This document shows, in pieces, positions 1 to 12,368 of a DNA stretch of 64,000 nt (position 1 is its first letter; every line of letters starts with the position of its first letter). The position numbers were made by a program, and so were the translations under genes. The notes beneath the pieces were generated by a model, which was not told where the DNA came from, searched no databases, and saw only the letters and a list, made by a program, of their open reading frames with translations. Source of the DNA: Calendula officinalis (taxonomy: Eukaryota; Streptophyta; Magnoliopsida; Asterales; Asteraceae); contig OY970824.1 in assembly GCA_963853835.1 (NCBI GenBank), positions 78,254,372 to 78,318,371 on the forward strand, given 5' to 3'.

Positions 1-2398
1 ATCATGGCTCACGACAATCTCAATGCTCATATCCTCCAACTCCACTGCACCTAATTACCTGGAAAAACATAAATAGTAAAAGGGTCAACAATAATGTTGA
101 GTGAATCCACAGGGTTAATGTTTATGATGAAAGTAAAGTGATTTGCTACCCAAAATGTTTGTTAAGAAAATGGTTTATGACTGAAAATGTATAAGGTTCA
201 ACACTCATATGATATGAGTAATAAGTATGAAATGTTTAGTATAGTTGTAGAATCTATACAACTACTAGTTATGTTTATGAAAAAGTGTTGAACAAAATGT
301 TGTGTTTGACATCGTATGAACTGTTATCCCCAACAGGTAGCTAGTCTATTGAGTTAATATACCAACCCCTAAGTCCACAATCAACACTTCAACTCCAGTA
401 TGTTATGTTATTTTATGGATATACACTCCCGGAGATGTCTTGGATAAACCAAGTAATGATCAAACGTTCGTTGGGAGGATGAGTGTCAGCCAATAGTACT
501 ATCTGCATATCCATGGTCTAGATCCACTAGTTAATAATTGCTGGTAACTTTAGTCCGGTATAATAATTGTTGGTCATGCCAACGCGATAATGAAAATGTA
601 TAGATATTGTACAGTCATAGCAAAACAGTAGCAGTTGTGTTTATGTTTTCCACCCCAAAGTTTATAAAACAGTTAAAAGAGAAAAGGGGGTCTGTGGACT
701 CACCTGGCAACGCTTAGCAACAAGAGACTTAAGACAGAGGAATCCTTGGGAGACTCCTAGCTTCCTAAATGATTTAACTACTGATTAGACTAAGCTAACA
801 CAGGCGATACTATATACGATATAAGTTAAGCAATATGTATTACATGTTATGTTTTATGTTTCGTGACATCGAACGAACTTAGATTATTGGACCTTATTAG
901 GTTGATATGAAATGAAATGAAATGAAATGAAATGGGCTACGAAATGAAATGAAATGAAATGGGCTTGGGTTAGGCTTATTGGGCCTAGATTGGGCCTAAT
1001 GGGATTAATGGGTTGGGCCACTTGGGCCTCTTATTGGGCTTAGGTCCACTTAGGTTGGGCCTTGAATTGGGCTTGGCCCAATTGGGTTCGGTTTGGTTGG
1101 GTATGGGCCAAAGGTTTGGGCTTTGGTCCAAATGGGCTTGGATACTAATGGGCCAATCAAGGCTTGGGCCCGATGGACTAAAGTAGATTGATATGGGCCA
1201 AGTACGGGCCTTGGCCCGATTGGTTATTCGGGTTTTGGGTCCACGGTTTGGGTCAAGATCCGGTATTGACCCGGTTTGACTTATTGGTCAATATTGGTCA
1301 AAATTAGTCAATAAAAGTCAACTAAAGCTTCTAGATTTCGGTTAGGGTTTAAGGTATACTATAATTTGGTCAACCAAAGTCAACTATGATCAATCTAGCT
1401 ATCAATTGGTCAATTAGTCAAACATGCGATTCAATTAGGGTTAGGGTTCAGTCTAGGGTTGGCCGAAGGCCAAAACCCTACGGGTTAGCTCTAGATCGGG
1501 CTAGATCGAGTCTATAGTTCGAGATCAAGGGTTTGTTTGGCTAGATCTAGGTATTCGGTCAAACCTAAGATAGATCTATGGTTTAGGTCACGGGTTTCAC
1601 AACAAAACAACAAGATCATTATCGAGCACAAGACATACACACACACTCGCACACAACCGTACGCATGCATGCATGTAGGCTACGGGTTTATGGGGCAAGG
1701 ATGCATGCCGAGGCCATATGGCCTTGGCCATGGTCTCGGGTTCGAGCTTAGGGACAAATCAACAAGTAAACAAACAAAACAAGGAAGAGATTCGGTATAC
1801 CTAGCTTGGATCGAACAATGAGATGCTCGGCTTGCTTGAACACGACGGACGAAGGGGATTATGGTGGGGTATGGTCGACGGCTTCAAGGGGGCAAATAGG
1901 GTTTAATGGTTGGCTTTAGCAATGTATTTATAGGGAGCTTGCTAGGGTTTACAATTGGAGTTTGAGTCAAACAAGGACTCTTTCAAAGGGATGAGGATAA
2001 GATTTAGAGGCAAGGGAACCTCACACCCTAGGGGTGTTCGGCCGAATGGGTCAAGCAAAGAGGGGAGGTCGGCCACTTAAGTGGTCGGTCAACCCTTTGT
2101 GTCGGGTTCGATGGTTCGTTCAATTCGAGTCACGTTTATAATAGTTTGTTACGTTTATTACCTAACCGGGAAACTTATTGTTTTTAGAATTGTTTTAACT
2201 CAAATTGTGTCACCATAAGAAAGTAAAAATGTTGTGTTGACTAAAATAGTCAAACACTAATGTATGGTATAAAAATATGTATGTTTGTTGTGTATAAGGA
2301 ATGCCAAAAATAGAAATGTCTATAAGTAGAAACTTTCTAAATAAGGAAAGTTCTAGAAATGAAATGAAGTTACATACCGGAAATATCGAGTTGTCACA
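1..2398 (-). repeat. 3' LTR of the Tekay-like element (partial)
   Basis: Nearly identical to 8344-10757, ending TTGTCACA next to the polypurine tract. Relative to the other copy it lacks one ATGAA unit near 907-935 and an 11-bp segment near 1455. It contains an (AAATG)n microsatellite (907-961), a dense set of TGGGCC/GGCCCA motifs (960-1210) and a cluster of TTGGTCAA-like motifs (1285-1420). The open reading frame at 1537-1821 is conserved in both LTRs only because the LTRs are copies; it starts with TTG and shows no domain. Confidence 0.92.
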
Positions 2399-2408
2399 TT
2401 CTCCCCTG
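2399..2408 (-). other. Polypurine tract (plus-strand primer) of the Tekay-like element
   Basis: Read on the minus strand this is a short purine run, CAGGGGAGAA, immediately followed by the LTR start TGTGACA. Its position directly upstream of the 3' LTR fits the primer for plus-strand DNA synthesis. Confidence 0.75.
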
Positions 2409-2432
2409 GTTGAAGAAATTTCGTCCCGAAAT

Positions 2433-5400
2433 TTAAGACGAAGCACGAACAGGAGAGACAACGAGAAAAAGATGAGGAAAATTCTTTCGCATCTGGTCCT
2501 CACGTTCCCACGTGAATTCAGGACCTCTTTTGGAGTTCCATCTGACTTTAAAAATTTTGACCTTGCTTCTTCGCAACTTTTGCTCTTTCCAGTCAGATAT
2601 TTCAATTGGTTCCTCGGTGAAATGAAGTTTGTCGTCGATAATAATTTCTTTAGTAGGGACGATAAGCGAAGGATCATGAATAAACTTCTTAAGATTAGAA
2701 ACATGAAATGTGTTGTGAACATTGCTGAGCTCATTAGGAAGACGAAGGCGATATGCAACAGCACCGATTCTTTCAAGAATCTCAAATGGTCCGACATAAC
2801 GAGGACTGAGCTTTCCTTTCTTACCAAAACGTACACCACCTTTCCAAGGTGCTACTTTTAGTAAAACATGGTCGCCAACAGCGAACTCTAAAGGCTTTCG
2901 ACGATTATCAGCATAACTCTTTTGTCGATCTCTGGCAGCCTTAATGCGATCTTTGATTTTAAAAATCTTGTCAGTCGTTTCTTGTAGAATTTCAGGACCA
3001 GTAATTTGACGATCACCAATTTCAATCCAACAAAGTGGCGAACGACACTTTCTTCCATACAAAGCTTCAAACGGTACGGCCTTAATAGTCGTATGATAAC
3101 TATTATTATACGAGAACTCAGCTAAAGGGAGATGAGAATCCCAACTTCCACCAAAATCAATTACACATGCTCTCAGCATGTCTTCCAAAGTTTGAATTGT
3201 TCTTTCAGTCTGACCATCTGTTTGAGGATGATAGGCAGTACTCATATCGAGGCGAGTACCGAGAGATTTTTGCAACGATTGCCAAAAACGAGACGTAAAG
3301 CGACTATCACGATCCGAGATGATCGCGACTGGCACACCATGCCGAGATACAACTTCCTTTAAATAAGTTCTTGTTAGCTTCTCCATCTGATCAGTTTCCT
3401 TAATAGGAATGAAATGAGCTGATTTGGTCAATCGATCGACAATTACCCAAATTGTATCATGACCACTAGATGTTCGAGGCAATTTGGTTATAAAATCCAT
3501 AGAGATTTCTTCCCATTTCCATTCAGGGATCTCAGGTTGTTGTAGAAGACCGGAAGGCTTCTGATTCTCTGCTTTCACTCTAGCACAAGTTAAACATTTG
3601 CTGACATAAACCGCGATCTCTTTCTTCATATTTGGCCACCAATATAACTCTTTGACATCTTTATACATCTTGTCGGCACCAGGATGAATAGAATATTTGG
3701 ATCGGTGAGCTTCATTCAAGATAACATTGCGAACACTTCCAAAATTCGGAACCCATAAACGATCCATGAAATAAAGAGTTCCGTCTACCCTTGCTTCTAA
3801 CTGCTTCTCTATACCACGCAAAGCTTCACCTTTGATGTTCTCTACCTTCAAAGCTTCAATTTGGAATTCTTGAACTTGGGAAGATAGATTTGAACGAACA
3901 GAGATTGGAAGGGCTCGAACTCGACAAGGTTTAGGTTGCTCTTTCCGACTTAAGGCATCAGCTACCACATTAGCCTTACCAGGATGATACTTAATCTCAC
4001 ATTCATAGTCATTCATCAACTCTATCCATCTACGCTGTCTCATATTAAGATCTTTCTGATTGAAGATATGTTGTAAACTCTTGTGATCGGTGAATATTGT
4101 GCACTTGGTACCGTAGAGGTAATGTCTCCAAATCTTTAACGCGAAAATAACTGCACCCAACTCAAGATCATGAGTTGTATAATTCTTCTCGTGGTTCTTC
4201 AGTTGTCGAGAGGCATAGGCGATCACTTTGTCATGTTGCATCAATACACAACCTAGCCCTTGGTGCGAAGCATCACAGTACACCACGAAATTATCGGTTC
4301 CTTCAGGGAGAGATAGAATAGGAGCAGAACATAATTTAGATTTTAGAGATTGGAAGGCTGATTCTTGCTTTTCACCTCAGACAAATTTCTCATCCTTATG
4401 TGTTAACACCGTTAAATCCTTTGCAATCTTCGAGAAATTTGCTATAAACCTTCTATAGTAACCAGCAAGACCAAGGAATTGTCTTACTTCAGTTGGGGTC
4501 TTCGGAGCTTCCCAATTCTTTATAGCTTCTATCTTTGCAGGATCAACGTGAATACCTTCTTCGTTGATAATATGACCCAGAAATTGGACTTCACGCAACC
4601 AAAATTCACACTTGGACAACTTGGCGTACAACTTCTCCTTCTCCAACAACTCAAGAATGATTCTTAAGTGCTCTTCATGCTCTTTTCTAGAATGCGAATA
4701 GATGAGAATATCATCTATGAAGACAATAACGAATTTATCGAGATACTGCTTGCACACTCTGTTCATGAGATCCATAAACACAGCAGGTGCATTGGTCAAA
4801 CCAAATGGCATTACCAAAAATTCATAATGACCATAGCGAGTTCTAAAAGCAGTTTTGGGCACATCTTCATCACGAACTTTTAACTGATGGTAACTAGATC
4901 GAAGATCGATTTTGGAATAGAAACTCGATCCTTGGAGTTGATCGAATAGATCATCAATACGGGGAAGAGGATATCGGTTCTTAATTGTTACTTTGTTCAA
5001 TTCAAGATAATCGATGCACATTCTCATTGAACCATCTTTCTTTTTAACAAAAAGGACCGGAGCTCCCCAAGGCGAGAAACTCGGTCGAATGAAACCAAGA
5101 TCAAGAAGTTCTTGTAATTGCGATGAAAGTTCTTGCATTTCAGACGGTGCAAGACGATAAGGAGAACGCGCGATAGGTGCGGCTCCCGGAATCAGATCAA
5201 TACGGAATTCAACTTGTCTTTGAGGCGGCAGTCCAGGCAATTCACTAGGAAATACACCAGGAAAATCACGAACAATAGGAATGTCCTCAATCTTACGATC
5301 TTTGGACTTTGTGTCAACGACATGAGCAAGAAAGGCTTGGCATCCTTTACGAAGATATTTTTGAGCTTTCATGGAAGTTATGATTTTTATGTTTTTGTTT

Positions 5401-7052
5401 CTTTGTTCACCTTGAATTATTAAAGTTTCTGTTTTGGATAAGGGAATTCGGATTTGTTTGGTGTAACATATTATTTCAGCACGGTTTTTAGACAACCAAT
5501 CCATCCCTATGACGATATCAAAACTTCCTAGTTCTACAGGCACAAGGTCTATATCAAAAATGTGATCATCTAGGTCAAGCTTACAACCTTTAAAAACTTC
5601 ACTAGACCTAACAACTTTGCCATTTGCTAACTCGATTTCATAATTCACTTTCAAAGGATTAGGTTTTTGATTTAAGAAACTTTTAAAGTCGGTCGATACG
5701 AAACTCAAGTCGGCTCCCGAGTCAAATAAAATAGAAGCAAAATGATTGTTGACGATAAACGTACCAGTGACGGTATCAGGATTTTCACGAGCTTCCTGAG
5801 CATTCATAACAAATGCACGACCACGACCATTTTGACGATCATTGTTGTTGTTGGCATTGCGATTGTTGTTACGATTGTTATTACGATTGCCATTGTTGTT
5901 GTTGCCATTCTGGTTATTGTTGTTCTGAAGTCTAGGGCAACGATTACGATAATGGTTAGAATCACCACACTCGTAGCAGACAGGATTCTTGGGAGGATTG
6001 TTGGACGAACACTTTCTGAAATTATGACCCCAGCGGTCACACTTGAAGCATTTCTCACACTGACCATCATGATGCCAGTTACATCTGTTACACAAGGGCT
6101 TGCTTCCAGCACATGACTTAGAATCTGAATTGGACTGATTGTTGTTCTGAGTAGAGGCAGCATAATTCTTAGTCTTTTGGTATTTGTTCCCTTTGTGATC
6201 ACGTTTGTTGTCGTAGGAACGCTTTCCATTTTCATTGTTCATGTTATCAGAAGATTTGCTAGACACCGCCAGCTTGTCTTTGAATGATCCACTTCTCATT
6301 GCATCATAAGTCAACCTTGTTGTACGATTCACAGCATCTTCGAATGTTGTCGGTTCAGAAGCAATAACATGAGTACGAATAAGATCATGAAGACCTTGGA
6401 GATACTTTTCAATGCGCTTGAATTCAGGAGAAACCATATGAGGAACGAGACGAGCGAGTTCTTGAAACTTAGTTGTGTAGGTAACAATATCAGATCCAAC
6501 CATGGACAGATTCCATAGTTCCACCTCAACTTTTTATAGCTCTCTCCTTGGACAAAACTTCTGAGTTAACTGATCCTTGAACGTATCCCAAGTCATAGCA
6601 TCAACAGTTGCACGACCTAAGACTTGCACTTGAGAATTCCACCAGGACAACGCTTCCTTGGACAACGTACTAGCAGCAAACTTCGTCATATTCTCAGGGG
6701 CACATTGAATAACACTGAAAATGGATTCCACCTTCTCAATCCAGTGGATGATAGCAATAGCACCTTCAGATCCAGAGTAGGTCGGAGGATGACAGGACGT
6801 AAAGGTCTTAAATGACTGACCCTGATGATTGGGATCTGAAGTTTAAATAAATAAGGAAAGAAAATGAGTAATAAGTTTAAAATAAGATAGAAATAATGAA
6901 TCTTCTTTCATGGAGTCGTATATTATACCATTGTTTCCCACATTAGATGCACCAGTGGCATTTCCTTTTGCAACGTTCATTTGAGCCACTGCTTCAGCGA
7001 TACGGCGTTCCACCATTTGTTCGACAGTCTCAGTGTTTCCTCCTCGAGCCAT
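2433..7052 (-). pseudogene. gag-pol polyprotein of the Tekay-like element, interrupted by in-frame stops
   Basis: One continuous reading frame on the minus strand holds the whole polyprotein. Gag starts at 7052 (MARGGNTETVEQ). The capsid-like part with WWNSQVQ lies at 6840-6370, and two CX2CX4HX4C zinc knuckles (CFKCDRWGHNFRKC and CYECGDSNHYRNRC) lie near 5950-6060. The protease signature LFDSGADLS is near 5707-5735, and the RT catalytic FIDD at about 4708-4719. RNase H begins near 4290 (YCDASHQGLG). Integrase shows an HHCC zinc domain and the core with SMDF and TDGQTER. A GPF region (RYVGPFEILERIG) and the chromodomain tail follow, ending at 2433. In-frame stops lie at 6843-6845, 6534-6536 (TAA) and 4377-4379 (TGA). 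The first falls inside a possible 93-nt intron (6836-6928); the other two are plain nonsense changes. This copy is therefore probably defective, although its LTRs are young. Confidence 0.9.
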
Positions 7053-7412
7053 TGATGAATTGCTGATACAAATAATATGACAAGAAATTAAGAAGTGAAT
7101 AATATAGGAGGACTATAAGGAAAATATGTACTTATAATAGGGATCAAAGAGTAGATATACAACAGACGTAATAGTAGTAGTAGACGTAGATATAAATAGT
7201 CGTAATTATAGTAATAGTAGTAGAGACGTATCAAAAATACAATTTATAAGAACAATAGAAATTACTAAAATATCACTTTTATTAAACACATTCCTAATAC
7301 ATAATAGTTTTATAAGTAGGGCATATTTGCCAATACTAAAGAACAAAAATACTGAAATAGCTAAACATAAAATCTAATAATAGAAAAACAAATATAGACG
7401 ATAGGTAGATGA

Positions 7413-7859
7413 CTAATCATCTTCTTCTGGCTCAGAGTCTTCCATAGGCTCTGACTCTTCTTCTGGCTCTTCCTCTGGTTCTGATTCTTCCTCTGGTTCT
7501 GATTCTCCTTCTGTTTCAGAGTCTTCTTCAGGCTCTGATTCTGATATCACTTCTGGCTCTGGTTCTCGACGTCGTGGAGTTCTTGGAGCAACATCACGCT
7601 TGGGTTTAGCAGGCGAACATAGATAAATGATACCGCCCTCACGTTTACGATAGACAATAGGACGCTGACCACGAGCTGGAGTAGGAGGACCATTAGGAAT
7701 AATAGGAAAGGGACGTCTTCTTGGACGACGATGCCATGGGATAACAGGAGGTTGTACCACTGCTGGCACTGTAGCAACAGGCACTGGGACTACTGGGACA
7801 TCAGCATCACGATCACTATCGGAATCATATGAGATATCGAGGACACTAACAGACGACAT
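7413..7859 (-). CDS. Accessory acidic ORF between primer site and gag (148 aa)
   Basis: An intact ORF from ATG at 7859 (MSSVSVLDISYDSDSDRD) to a stop at 7413, between the primer binding site and gag of the Tekay-like element. The N-terminal third is rich in Val and Pro. A basic patch with WHRRPRRRPFP follows near residues 45-55, then a Lys/Arg-rich middle. The last 45 residues are almost only Glu, Ser, Pro and Asp (repeated SEPEEE). No signal peptide, membrane segment or enzyme motif is visible. It is not in a frame continuous with gag. Extra ORFs are known in some plant Ty3 elements; the function of this one is unknown. It could be an N-terminal gag extension reached by splicing. Confidence 0.55.
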   Translation of the reverse strand: MSSVSVLDISYDSDSDRDADVPVVPVPVATVPAVVQPPVIPWHRRPRRRPFPIIPNGPPTPARGQRPIVYRKREGGIIYLCSPAKPKRDVAPRTPRRREPEPEVISESEPEEDSETEGESEPEEESEPEEEPEEESEPMEDSEPEEDD

Positions 7860-8100
7860 TCTACTAAACACGACGCATAAAAGTTTATTAGGTTATGAAG
7901 TTGTAAGGCTTACTGACATATGCTAGCTATAACACTAAGGCAATACTAACTAAGGCAAATGTTCTAAACTAAGAACAATGGAACTTCAGGATATGAGACT
8001 AAGCATGCCATGATTATTTTGAATTTTATAAAAGTGTTTGTTTTTCCCAAAAATCTTTTGTAGTTATAGACTAGGCTTGCTAATTCACTATAACTTAAGC

Positions 8101-8111
8101 TCTGATACCAC
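8101..8111 (-). other. Primer binding site for tRNA-iMet (Tekay-like element)
   Basis: The minus strand reads TGGTATCAGAG four bases inside the 5' LTR edge, complementary to the 3' end of plant initiator tRNA-Met. This fixes the element's orientation. Confidence 0.9.
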
Positions 8112-8114
8112 TCT

Positions 8115-10757
8115 GTCACACCCCGCCAAAAATGAGTTTTACTTCATTTAAAATGTTTTGCGGAAGAACGAAGGTGTAACGTTCATGACAACATAGCAAA
8201 AATTAAGTAAACAAACAACCACGCAATAACGAAAAATAAACGTTTGTTTCACTTTCCAAAAGTAGAAAGTTTCCAAAAATAGCAAGTTTCCTAAAATAGA
8301 AATTGTTTGAAATGAAATGATTGTTCGTAAACTTAATGTTTTAATCATGGCTCACGACAATCTCAATGCTCATATCCTCCAACTCCACTGCACCTAATTA
8401 CCTGGAAAAACATAAATAGTAAAAGGGTCAACAATAATGTTGAGTGAATCCACAGGGTTAATGTTTATGATGAAAGTAAAGTGATTTGCTACCCAAAATG
8501 TTTGTTAAGAAAATGGTTTATGACTGAAAATGTATAAGGTTCAACACTCATATGATATGAGTAATAAGTATGAAATGTTTAGTATAGTTGTAGAATCTAT
8601 ACAACTACTAGTTATGTTTATGAAAAAGTGTTGAACAAAATGTTGTGTTTGACATCGCATGAACTGTTATCCCCAACAGGTAGCTAGTCTATTGAGTTAA
8701 TATACCAACCCCTAAGTCCACAATCAACACTTCAACTCCAGTATGTTATGTTATTTTATGGATATACACTCCCGGAGATGTCTTGGATAAACCAAGTAAT
8801 GATCAAACGTTCGTTGGGAGGATGAGTGTCAGCCAATAGTACTATCTGCATATCCATGGTCTAGATCCACTAGTTAATAATTGCTGGTAACTTTAGTCCG
8901 GTATAATAATTGTTGGTCATGCCAACGCGATAATGAAAATGTATAGATATTGTACAGTCATAGCAAAACAGTAGCAGTTGTGTTTATGTTTTCCACCCCA
9001 AAGTTTATAAAACAGTTAAAAGAGAAAAGGGGGTCTGTGGACTCACCTGGCAACGCTTAGCAACAAGAGACTTAAGACAGAGGAATCCTTGGGAGACTCC
9101 TAGCTTCCTAAATGATTTAACTACTGATTAGACTAAGCTAACACAGGCGATACTATATACGATATAAGTTAAGCAATATGTATTACATGTTATGTTTTAT
9201 GTTTCGTGACATCGAACGAACTTAGATTATTGGACCTTATTAGGTTGATATGAAATGAAATGAAATGAAATGAAATGAAATGGGCTACGAAATGAAATGA
9301 AATGAAATGGGCTTGGGTTAGGCTTATTGGGCCTAGATTGGGCCTAATGGGATTAATGGGTTGGGCCACTTGGGCCTCTTATTGGGCTTAGGTCCACTTA
9401 GGTTGGGCCTTGAATTGGGCTTGGCCCAATTGGGTTCGGTTTGGTTGGGTATGGGCCAAAGGTTTGGGCTTTGGTCCAAATGGGCTTGGATACTAATGGG
9501 CCAATCAAGGCTTGGGCCCGATGGACTAAAGTAGATTGATATGGGCCAAGTACGGGCCTTGGCCCGATTGGTTATTCGGGTTTTGGGTCCACGGTTTGGG
9601 TCAAGATCCGGTATTGACCCGGTTTGACTTATTGGTCAATATTGGTCAAAATTAGTCAATAAAAGTCAACTAAAGCTTCTAGATTTCGGTTAGGGTTTAA
9701 GGTATACTATAATTTGGTCAACCAAAGTCAACTATGATCAATCTAGCTATCAATTGGTCAATTAGTCAAACATGCGATTCAATTAGGGTTAGGGTTCGGC
9801 TAGGGTTCGGTCTAGGGTTAGCCGAAGGCCAAAACCCTACGGGTTAGCTCTAGATCGGGCTAGATCGAGTCTATAGTTCGAGATCAAGGGTTTGTTTGGC
9901 TAGATCTAGGTATTCGGTCAAACCTAAGATAGATCTATGGTTTAGGTCACGGGTTTCACAACAAAACAACAAGATCATTATCGAGCACAAGACATACACA
10001 CACACTCGCACACAACCGTACGCATGCATGCATGTAGGCTACCGGTTTATGGGGCAAGGATGCATGCCGAGGCCATATGGCCTTGGCCATGGTCTCGGGT
10101 TCGAGCTTAGGGACAAATCAACAAGTAAACAAACAAAACAAGGAAGAGATTCGGTATACCTAGCTTGGATCGAACAATGAGATGCTCGGCTTGCTTGAAC
10201 ACGACGGACGAAGGGGATTATGGTGGGGTATGGTCGACGGCTTCAAGGGGGCAAATAGGGTTTAATGGTTGGCTTTAGCAATGTATTTATAGGGAGCTTG
10301 CTAGGGTTTACAATTGGAGTTTGAGTCAAACAAGGACTCTTTCAAAGGGATGAGGATAAGATTTAGAGGCAAGGGAACCTCACACCCTAGGGGTGTTCGG
10401 CCGAATGGGTCAAGCAAAGAGGGGAGGTCGGCCACTTAAGTGGTCGGTCAACCCTTTGTGTCGGGTTCGATGGTTCGTTCAATTCGAGTCACGTTTATAA
10501 TAGTTTGTTACGTTTATTACCTAACCGGGAAACTTATTATTTTTAGAATTGTTTTAACTCAAATTGTGTCACCATAAGAAAGTAAAAATGTTGTGTTGAC
10601 TAAAATAGTCAAACACTAATGTATGGTGTAAAAATATGTATGTTTGTTGTGTATAAGGAATGCCAAAAATAGAAATGTCTATAAGTAGAAACTTTCTAAA
10701 TAAAGAAAGTTCTAGAAATGAAATGAAGTTAAATACCGGAAATATCGAGTTGTCACA
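8115..10757 (-). repeat. 5' LTR of the Tekay-like element (2643 bp)
   Basis: Bounded by TGTCACACCCC at 8115 and GTTGTCACA at 10757 on the plus strand. It is full length and matches the partial LTR at 1-2398 with about 8 substitutions and two small indels (5 bp in an AAATG array, 11 bp in a GGCTAGGGTTC-type repeat). Read on the minus strand, the promoter-like TATA box lies only about 470 bp from the upstream LTR edge. Confidence 0.93.
10284..10292 (-). promoter_or_regulatory. TATA box of the Tekay-like 5' LTR
   Basis: Minus strand CTATAAATA, a canonical plant TATA box, also conserved in the other LTR near 1931-1939. Transcription would start about 30 bp further on, near 10255. That leaves a short U3 (about 500 bp) and an R+U5 of about 2.1 kb. 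Confidence 0.6.
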
Positions 10758-11880
10758 CATCCTCTCTTCCTGGTGACCTGTGTTGGTCTCTGTGTGATGT
10801 GCGTCGGTGGCTTGTACAATATAAATTGCAAGTGTTATATTATTAATAAAAATCAATTTTAAGTTTTGATCATGAATTTATTCACTACTACGAGAGTTAA
10901 TTTGGTCGATATTTGTCCTTATTTTGTCCGGAGAGAAAGAGCTTATGACTGGTGTGACATCAATGTAGTCTTAAACTAAATCAATAAGATGGGAGCTGAC
11001 AGCTGAACCAAAAATGAGCCCACGTATAAAAGCCTCAAGACGAACCAAAGCTGGACAAGGAGAATTAAAAGCCCACCCAAAAAGCCGATTAAAATATGCA
11101 GCCCACCTTCCTTAAAATGTGACTCGTATATTTGAGGACTACGTTTAAATGTTACTTCAACCAATGAGATATCTATACGCATTATTAATTGTGAAAAAAC
11201 TGGCTAAATCTTAAATTTGTATAATTTCTACGTCGAGCTTAAACTTTTTTATTTATCGACTTTGATTTAGCTGAAAAATATTTTCTACTTTTTTTTTCCT
11301 TTTTATCTAACTTTGATTTAGCTGAATAATATTTTCTAATTTTTTTTTTCCTTTTCACCTGACTTTGATTTAACAGACTAATCTCAGAACGAATATCAGC
11401 TTTACGGATAGCTCGAAGTGGAAACATGTAAAACTCTGTGACCTCAAGGTTTTTTTTTCTCATAAGAACTATATTTGAACATATAATTTGTTTTTTTTTT
11501 TAATATAAACTAACATAAAATATAAATTATAAAATCAATATAACTATTTGAATGTTATATATGATAAAATATATTGGAATCATATTTTAATTTTTTAATA
11601 TCAAATAAATTTGAGTATTGTAAGAACATAATGGAACAATCTTTTTGGTATCATATGAAAATACTCACAGTATTGTGGGGGTAAAAACCTATTATTTCTA
11701 TTATTTTTTTTAAACATTAAGGCCAAAGGATTTTAATGAAATTATGATAATTAAAATAGTTAATTAGTGGGTGTAGATCTTTCTATCTTTTAATAAAGTG
11801 ATGTTAATGAAGTTTATAAGTAAAAGTAAGTGTAAAAATATCATTTAACTATATTAAATGAGATAATCAGTGAGTGTGTG
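10758..11880. other. Non-coding flank with a 51-bp tandem repeat
   Basis: AT-rich flank of the Tekay-like element with no convincing gene. It contains about 2.3 copies of a 51-bp unit, CTTTGATTTAGCTGAA followed by a T-rich tract, at 11258-11385. Confidence 0.6.
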
Positions 11881-12368
11881 TAGGGATGTGATATATAACT
11901 CGAAATTCGAACTCGTACCCTTACCGAACCGAAATCAAATTACTAAAAATCGGTTGGGGTATCGAGTTCAATTTTTCCGTGAAATCGGCTACCAGGTCTT
12001 TCGGTCCCGGGCACATCGGGTTTAAAACAATTTGAGTTTAAGACCCGGAATCGAAATTTAATTAACTAAGTATTTGGAATTTGTTTTGGTATAATACTAT
12101 TGATCGTGTTTGTTTAATGCTTATTACACAATTTGTTATTTGTAAATTATTCTATTCTAATATTACATATACAAACTAATAAGTATTATACAAACACTCA
12201 AAACTGGCGACAATGACATTTCTCGTTCCAATCGGATTTATACCCGATTTACCCTAACCGAACCAGAATCGTATTTTGTCAAACCGTCTTGGGTGTACAT
12301 TTTTTAAATTGGGTCTCGGATATTTCGGCCCAAGTCCATCTAGGTCGTTGGACCTGATCTCATCCCTA
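11881..12368. mobile_element. hAT-type non-autonomous element (488 bp)
   Basis: Starts TAGGGATGTGAT and ends ATCTCATCCCTA, short inverted termini of hAT form. The flanking 8-mers AGTGTGTG (11873-11880) and GGTGTATG (12369-12376) match at 6 of 8 positions, fitting an aged 8-bp target duplication. Inside it is rich in CCGAACCGAAAT / TTTCGGT-type repeats and has no transposase ORF. Confidence 0.65.

Larger units (their letters stand above)
1..10757 (-). mobile_element. Ty3/gypsy chromovirus, Tekay-like (left end cut by window)
   Basis: A long-LTR retrotransposon read on the minus strand. Order along the minus strand: 5' LTR (8115-10757), primer site, an extra acidic ORF, gag, protease, reverse transcriptase, RNase H, integrase, C-terminal chromodomain, polypurine tract, 3' LTR (1-2398). 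Integrase downstream of RT places it in Ty3/gypsy. The terminal domain with the run WNSKRGPEFTWERED is the chromodomain-like tail typical of plant chromoviruses, and with LTRs above 2 kb it points to the Tekay clade. Window base 1 matches base 8344, so about 229 bp of the left LTR lie outside the window. The right flank starts CATCC, the expected 5-bp target duplication, which cannot be checked on the left. About 8 substitutions separate the two LTRs, so the insertion is young. Confidence 0.93.

Noticed and set aside
1437..1470. Telomere-like GGGTTAGGGTT words
   Set aside because: Only one or two imperfect units inside an LTR, no array of TTTAGGG.
1537..1821. 94-codon ORF conserved at 9896-10180
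   Set aside because: It is in both LTRs of one element, begins with TTG, and has no domain; its conservation only reflects LTR duplication.
2301..2861. 186-codon plus-strand ORF
   Set aside because: It lies antisense to the integrase and chromodomain coding region and across the LTR edge; a shadow of pol.
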